Of a DNA stretch of 27,638 bases, positions 23,334 to 27,638 are shown piece after piece. Within the stretch, counting starts at the first letter, position 1, and every line of letters begins with the position of its first letter. Under the pieces are notes generated by a model. The model saw nothing but the letters and a program-made list of their open reading frames with translations, did no database searches and was not told the DNA's origin. The stretch comes from an uncultured Roseiflexaceae bacterium (GTDB lineage Bacteria; Chloroflexota; Chloroflexia; Chloroflexales; Roseiflexaceae), in NCBI GenBank assembly GCA_903868295.1, contig CAIPUQ010000387.1, forward strand, positions 1-27,638. The letters are read 5' to 3'. The translations under genes were made by a program, and so were the position numbers.

Positions 23334-24515
23334 CTACCGGTTGTTGAGTGCGTCGACACCGGGCAATACCCGGCCTTCGAGCAATTCGAGTGATGCACCA
23401 CCACCGGTCGAAATGTGACTGACACGATCGGCCAGTCCCATCTGTTCGATGGCTGCAACAGAATCACCACCACCCACAATAGACTTAGCACTGCTATCAG
23501 CCAACGCTTGTGCCACTGCACGAGTACCCTCTGCGAAAGCCGGCATTTCAAATACGCCCATCGGACCATTCCAAATGACGGTCTTTGCTGACGCGACTTG
23601 CGCCGCATAGACAGCTCGTGTCGCAGGCCCAATATCCAGAATACGCCAGCCGGGCTTGACATCGGTGACCGGCACGACCATGGTGTTTGCAGTCGGCGAA
23701 AATGCGTCTGCAACAACTGCATCAGTGGGCAACAAGAGTTTTGTACCACGGGTGGCGGCGAGGTCAATCATCCGTTTGGCCAAATCGAGACTGGCTGTTT
23801 CGACGAGTGAATCCCCCATAGCAAAGCCCTGCGCAAGCAAAAACGTATTGGCCATGCCGCCACCGATGAGCAACGCATCGACTTTGGAGAGGAGATTTTC
23901 GATGACGCCGATTTTGTCGCTGATTTTGGCACCGCCGATAATCGTGATGAAGGGTCGCTCGGGATTTGCGAGTGTGCCGGCGAGTGCCTCTAGCTCGCGT
24001 TCCATCAGCAATCCAGCGACAGCAGGTAGATACGCTGCAATCCCTGCCGTGGATGCATGGGCCCGATGTGCTGCGCCGAATGCATCATTGACGTAGACAT
24101 CGCCGAGTGCGGCATATTCTTTTGCGAGCGATGGGTCATTTGCTTCTTCGCGAGCATCAAACCGGGTATTTTCGAGCATCAAAATCTGCCCTGCACCGAG
24201 TGCTTTGGCCGCACTCAGTGCATTTGGGCCAGCAACATCTGGAATGGCTGTGACCGTCTTGTTGAGCAGTTCTGCCAAATGGGCAGCAACAGGTTTGAGT
24301 CGGAGTGATTCGACGACGGCGTTTTTGGGTCGTCCCAGATGCGACATCAACACGACTGAGGCACCATGGTCAACGAGGTACTGAATGGTAGGTACCGCTG
24401 AACGGATACGCGTATCATCGCCGATGACACCATGTTCGATGGGAACATTGAAATCGACGCGGACCACTGCACGCTTCCCCTGCCACTGGATATCACGAAT
24501 AGATTTTTTGTTCAT
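23334..24515 (-). CDS. pgk: Phosphoglycerate kinase
   Basis: This 393-residue glycolytic enzyme transfers phosphate between 1,3-bisphosphoglycerate and ADP. The N-terminal domain shows RVDFNVP at 19-25 and SHLGRPK at 58-64, which bind the sugar phosphate. GGAKISDKIGV near 190-200, NGPMGVFE and GGGDSVAA then STGGGASLELLEG near the end form the nucleotide domain. The length is normal for the bacterial enzyme. The frame is open to 24578, but the ATG at 24515 has GGAG six bases upstream and the usual family start (MNKKSIRDI). It is transcribed alone; no gapA or tpiA is adjacent within the window. Confidence 0.97.
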   Translation of the reverse strand: MNKKSIRDIQWQGKRAVVRVDFNVPIEHGVIGDDTRIRSAVPTIQYLVDHGASVVLMSHLGRPKNAVVESLRLKPVAAHLAELLNKTVTAIPDVAGPNALSAAKALGAGQILMLENTRFDAREEANDPSLAKEYAALGDVYVNDAFGAAHRAHASTAGIAAYLPAVAGLLMERELEALAGTLANPERPFITIIGGAKISDKIGVIENLLSKVDALLIGGGMANTFLLAQGFAMGDSLVETASLDLAKRMIDLAATRGTKLLLPTDAVVADAFSPTANTMVVPVTDVKPGWRILDIGPATRAVYAAQVASAKTVIWNGPMGVFEMPAFAEGTRAVAQALADSSAKSIVGGGDSVAAIEQMGLADRVSHISTGGGASLELLEGRVLPGVDALNNR

Positions 24516-24544
24516 CACACACTCCAACACGATGGTTTGTCGCA

Positions 24545-24550
24545 AGTATA
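24545..24550 (-). promoter_or_regulatory. -10 element of pgk
   Basis: A TATACT hexamer on the minus strand lies 29 bases before the pgk ATG. No clear -35 is present at normal spacing. Confidence 0.4.
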
Positions 24551-24563
24551 CCCGATATCTGCA

Positions 24564-24572
24564 TGGTATGAT
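24564..24572 (+). promoter_or_regulatory. Extended -10 promoter of the M16C peptidase gene
   Basis: TGG directly followed by TATGAT gives an extended -10, with a predicted start near 24579 and a leader of about 25 bases. It stands back to back with the pgk -10, 16 bases away. Confidence 0.45.
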
Positions 24573-24603
24573 GTTCATACTATTCTTCGGACGAGAGAGA
24601 CGT

Positions 24604-27498
24604 ATGACACACCAATTCCGCCTCTACCACGATACATTCGTTACCGATATCCAAGCACACGTACGACTCTACGCACACCCCTCGGGGGCTACGTTGGTGT
24701 CGGTCAGCAACGACGACGAGAACAAAAGCTTCGGAGTCGCATTGCGCACCATGCCGGCGAGTTCAAACGGGGTTGCCCACATTCTCGAACACTCTGTCCT
24801 GTGCGGATCGACACGATACCCTGTCAAGAGTCCGTTCAATGAACTTTTGAAAGGTTCTGTCAATACCTTCTTGAATGCAATGACCTACCCGGACAAAACC
24901 GTGTATCCGGTTGCCAGCACCAATTTGAAGGATTTGTATAACCTTGTCTCGGTATACATGGATGCGGTATTTCATCCATTGATAAGCGAGGATACGCTCC
25001 GTCAAGAAGGCTGGCGATATGAGTTCGACGACAACGGTGCGCTGACGTACAAAGGCATCGTGTACAACGAAATGAAGGGTGCATCGGCGACTGCAGATCG
25101 CATTGCTGGGCGCGCATTGATGAAGGAATTGATGCCCGACACAATCTATGCACACGATTCGGGCGGGTACCCTCGGGATATCCCATCGCTGAGCTACCCT
25201 GAGTTCGTTGCCTTCCACCAAACGTACTATCACCCGAGCAATGCACTTCTCTTTTGGTATGGCGATGATGCCGAAGAACCACGACTTGCTGCACTCGAAC
25301 CATTCTTGGCGACATTTACTGCGCAAGCAGCTCCCCCACCGCTCACCACGCAACCAGCGTGGACTGAACCGCGGACGGCACGATATACATACCCTGCAAC
25401 AGCCGAAGAACAGCGAAACGTGGTCACGCTGGCGTGGTTGGCACAACAGCAGCTCAGCCCCGTCGACGAACTCGAAATCATGATTATTGATGATGCGCTG
25501 TTGGGTGACGCCGCTTCACCGCTCCGAAAAATTCTCCTCGACAGTGGCCTGGGCGAAAATATTTCGGGCGGTGGGTTCGGCAGCGGGTTGCAGCCGTATT
25601 TTGCGCTCGGGCTCAAGGGAGTGTTGCCCCACCATGTCGATGCAGTCGCGCCGATGGTGTTGGCTGCCATCGAAACGGTGTGTCAACAAGGGGTCGAACC
25701 AGAGCAACTTGCCGCGTCACTCAATACATTCGAGTTCCGCGCACGCGAAAACAATACCGGTGGTTTTCCGCGTGGGCTTTCACTCATGCTGAATATGACA
25801 GAACCGTGGTTGTACGGCAACGACATACTGGCTGTCCTCAACTACGAGCAGCCATTGGCAGAGGTGCGCAAACGCCTCGAGGACCCGAGCCGTACCGCCA
25901 CCATTCTGCGTTCAATGGTCCTCGACAATCCCCACCGCGTGACACTCACGGTGTCGCCAGATGCCGAACTGAACGCAACCCTCGATGCTGCCGAAGCAGC
26001 AGAACTCCAATCAGTTGAAGGCAGTCTCGACGAAACAGGTCGCGAAGCGATACGTCGAGATGCAGAACGGCTCGAACGGTGGCAAGAGACACCAGACGCT
26101 CCCGAAGCACTCGCCACGGTGCCGCGACTCGGCCGCGCAGACATTGACACCGACGTCAAGCACACACCGCTCGAACTGCATCAGATCCACAGCGTACCGA
26201 TAACGCACGCACCGTTGTTCACCAGTGGCATTGCATACATCGACTTCGGTTTTGACCTGCTCCAAATCCCCGCTCGGCTACTCCCATATGTCCCCTTGTT
26301 TCTCCGCGCATTGACATCGGTCGGCGCAGGTCCCTACGACATGAGCAAACAATCACAACGGACTGGTACGTATACGGGTGGAATAGGCGTATCGTCGTCG
26401 ATTGGAACCCACAGGATTACCCATCAACCGTACGGCAACCTTTTTGTGCGCGGCAAAGCGACCCTACAAAACGTACCGGTACTGCTCGAACTTATGCGCG
26501 ACATCATTGTTTCGCCACATATGCACAACAAAGAACGCATCATGCAGATGGTGCGTGAGGATAAGGCAGGCCGTGAAGCTGGCATCCTCCCTTCTGGCCA
26601 CAGTTATGTAAACACTCGTTTGCGTGCTCCATACAGCAGCAATCACACGTTTGCAGAACTTACCGGCGGTGCGACATATGTTGCATTCATACGCCATCTC
26701 GCGCAGCGTGGTGACGATGCATGGAGTGACATTCATGCACACTTCACCGAAATCCAACACGTTTTGTTCCACCACGAGGCTATGCGCATCCACATCACGG
26801 CGAACCCGGAGCATGGGAGTACGATCATCGGTCATATCGATGCCGTGATGCCCAGCATTCCGCATGGGACCCGCCGACCGAATGACTGGAGTGTTGCCAA
26901 ATATGCGCACAGCGAAGCGCTCCAATTGCCTGCACAAGTTAACTACGTGGGCGTCGGTGGTGCATTATCAACCATCGGCTATACCTGTGACGGTGCAGAT
27001 ATCGTCGTCAATCGCCACTTGAGTCGGACCTTTTTGCACGAAGCAATCCGTGAAAAAGGCGGTGCATACGGCGCATTTAGTGTGTTAGACATACGTACCG
27101 GGTTGTTGACCATGTTGTCGTATCGTGATCCAAATCTCCAAAAAACACTTGATACATACCGAGCTGCAGGTGCATGGCTGCAAACTGTGCAGTTGGATGA
27201 CGATGCACTGCTCCAGGCAATCATAGGTGCAGCCGGGGATTTCGACGGTCATCAATTGCCCGACGCACGCGGTTTCGGTGCCATGTCGCGATTACTCTCC
27301 GGTGACGATGACGCATATCGACAACAGGTTCGCCAACAGGCACTAGCGGTGGGTAATCATCATTTCGCACGCTATGGCGCGGCGCTCGAAGCAATGAGCA
27401 CACACTGGCGCACCGTGGTCCTCGGAGGTGACGTCGCACTCCAACAGCAGCAAACACAGTCCCCTGGGTTTTTCGAACACATTACGACCATGCTATAG
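24604..27498 (+). CDS. PreP-type zinc metallopeptidase (M16C, insulinase superfamily)
   Basis: This 964-residue peptidase is related to presequence protease PreP and other M16C enzymes that degrade short peptides in a closed chamber. The inverted zinc motif HxxEH is H59, E62 and H63 (HILEHSVLCGS), and the distal Glu is E156 (YNEMKGASA). The C-terminal half carries REKGGAYGAFSV, whose Arg and Tyr fit the substrate-binding pair in M16 proteins. A helical linker at about 450-500 joins the two halves. No signal peptide or membrane segment is visible, so it is probably cytoplasmic. The length matches the family. The ATG at 24604 has a GAGAGA purine run upstream; the open frame before it overlaps pgk antisense. 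murA follows after 12 bases. Confidence 0.93.
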   Translation: MTHQFRLYHDTFVTDIQAHVRLYAHPSGATLVSVSNDDENKSFGVALRTMPASSNGVAHILEHSVLCGSTRYPVKSPFNELLKGSVNTFLNAMTYPDKTVYPVASTNLKDLYNLVSVYMDAVFHPLISEDTLRQEGWRYEFDDNGALTYKGIVYNEMKGASATADRIAGRALMKELMPDTIYAHDSGGYPRDIPSLSYPEFVAFHQTYYHPSNALLFWYGDDAEEPRLAALEPFLATFTAQAAPPPLTTQPAWTEPRTARYTYPATAEEQRNVVTLAWLAQQQLSPVDELEIMIIDDALLGDAASPLRKILLDSGLGENISGGGFGSGLQPYFALGLKGVLPHHVDAVAPMVLAAIETVCQQGVEPEQLAASLNTFEFRARENNTGGFPRGLSLMLNMTEPWLYGNDILAVLNYEQPLAEVRKRLEDPSRTATILRSMVLDNPHRVTLTVSPDAELNATLDAAEAAELQSVEGSLDETGREAIRRDAERLERWQETPDAPEALATVPRLGRADIDTDVKHTPLELHQIHSVPITHAPLFTSGIAYIDFGFDLLQIPARLLPYVPLFLRALTSVGAGPYDMSKQSQRTGTYTGGIGVSSSIGTHRITHQPYGNLFVRGKATLQNVPVLLELMRDIIVSPHMHNKERIMQMVREDKAGREAGILPSGHSYVNTRLRAPYSSNHTFAELTGGATYVAFIRHLAQRGDDAWSDIHAHFTEIQHVLFHHEAMRIHITANPEHGSTIIGHIDAVMPSIPHGTRRPNDWSVAKYAHSEALQLPAQVNYVGVGGALSTIGYTCDGADIVVNRHLSRTFLHEAIREKGGAYGAFSVLDIRTGLLTMLSYRDPNLQKTLDTYRAAGAWLQTVQLDDDALLQAIIGAAGDFDGHQLPDARGFGAMSRLLSGDDDAYRQQVRQQALAVGNHHFARYGAALEAMSTHWRTVVLGGDVALQQQQTQSPGFFEHITTML

Positions 27499-27510
27499 GC
27501 AGGAGTATTC

Positions 27511-27638
27511 ATGGATCGCTTTATTATCGAAGGCGGGCATCGCCTCAGTGGCACGATACGACCAGCGGGGAACAAGAACGCAGCGTTGCCGTTACTTGCG
27601 GCCACGCTCCTCACCAGCGAGCCGGTGATTCTCCAAAA
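27511..27638 (+). CDS. murA: UDP-N-acetylglucosamine 1-carboxyvinyltransferase, partial at right edge
   Basis: Only the first 42 codons are in the window. They read MDRFIIEGGHRLSGTIRPAG followed by NKNAALPLLAATLLTSEPV, which matches the MurA N-terminus: the NKNAALP stretch carries the Lys and Asn that bind phosphoenolpyruvate. MurA makes the first committed step of peptidoglycan synthesis. The ATG at 27511 has AGGAG five bases upstream, and the gene lies 12 bases after the peptidase, so the two are probably cotranscribed. A member of the same superfamily (AroA-like) is less likely given the start. Confidence 0.93.
   Translation, partial: MDRFIIEGGHRLSGTIRPAGNKNAALPLLAATLLTSEPVILQ

Noticed and set aside
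22358..23767. Long open frame antisense to sucB and the end of pgk (469 codons)
   Set aside because: It lies opposite clearly identified genes, crosses the terminator between them, and its translation is Arg/His/Cys-rich with no recognisable domain. It is a shadow of the coding bias.
1..27638. CRISPR arrays, tRNA or rRNA genes, insertion sequences, prophage or toxin-antitoxin genes
   Set aside because: Looked for by eye across the window. No spaced repeat array, cloverleaf with CCA-type end, transposase or phage motif was found.

Overview
The window looks like a bacterial chromosome segment of moderate G+C. I infer a Chloroflexota-type organism, probably an aerobic heterotroph. This rests on gene style only: a multi-TM sensor joined to a sigma-like HTH, a PH-domain/DUF1648 membrane protein, an rpsF-rpsR pair without ssb, and a kinase/UDPGP fusion. 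No rRNA, tRNA, CRISPR, insertion sequence or prophage gene was seen. Coding density is high and no gene-free stretch exceeds 200 bases. The largest gaps are 10556-10747, 19075-19262, 5010-5185 and 11150-11289; all four hold promoters, leaders or terminators.

Region 1 (1-5009, minus strand) reads right to left: rpsF, rpsR, a membrane-anchored parvulin-type peptidyl-prolyl isomerase, a PH-domain membrane protein, and a polytopic membrane protein with a sigma-like HTH that runs off the left edge. A consensus-like promoter drives rpsF. A hairpin with a T-rich tail follows rpsR and a perfect 16-bp stem follows the isomerase.

Region 2 (5186-9542): priA and a cation diffusion facilitator form a plus-strand pair. 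The facilitator runs tail to tail, with a 4-bp overlap, into a divergent APH-fold kinase on the minus strand. Region 3 (9586-11195): cysK with a strong terminator, then, divergently, a small helical protein of unknown role with its own terminator.

Region 4 (11290-19074, minus strand) is the most unusual part: a tightly packed five-gene operon. In transcription order it encodes a GalU-like nucleotidyltransferase that seems to lack its glycine-rich loop, a 1111-residue fusion of a fucokinase-like GHMP kinase and a UDPGP-family pyrophosphorylase, an Eis-like GNAT/SCP2 protein without the usual acetyl-CoA loop, a PucR-type regulator and a short-chain dehydrogenase. It suggests a salvage or activation route for an unidentified sugar under local PucR control.

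Region 5 (19171-27638): sucA-sucB (2-oxoglutarate dehydrogenase E1 and E2) behind a near-consensus promoter, a shared terminator, convergent pgk, then a divergent PreP-type M16C metallopeptidase followed by the first 42 codons of murA. This is ordinary central metabolism and housekeeping.
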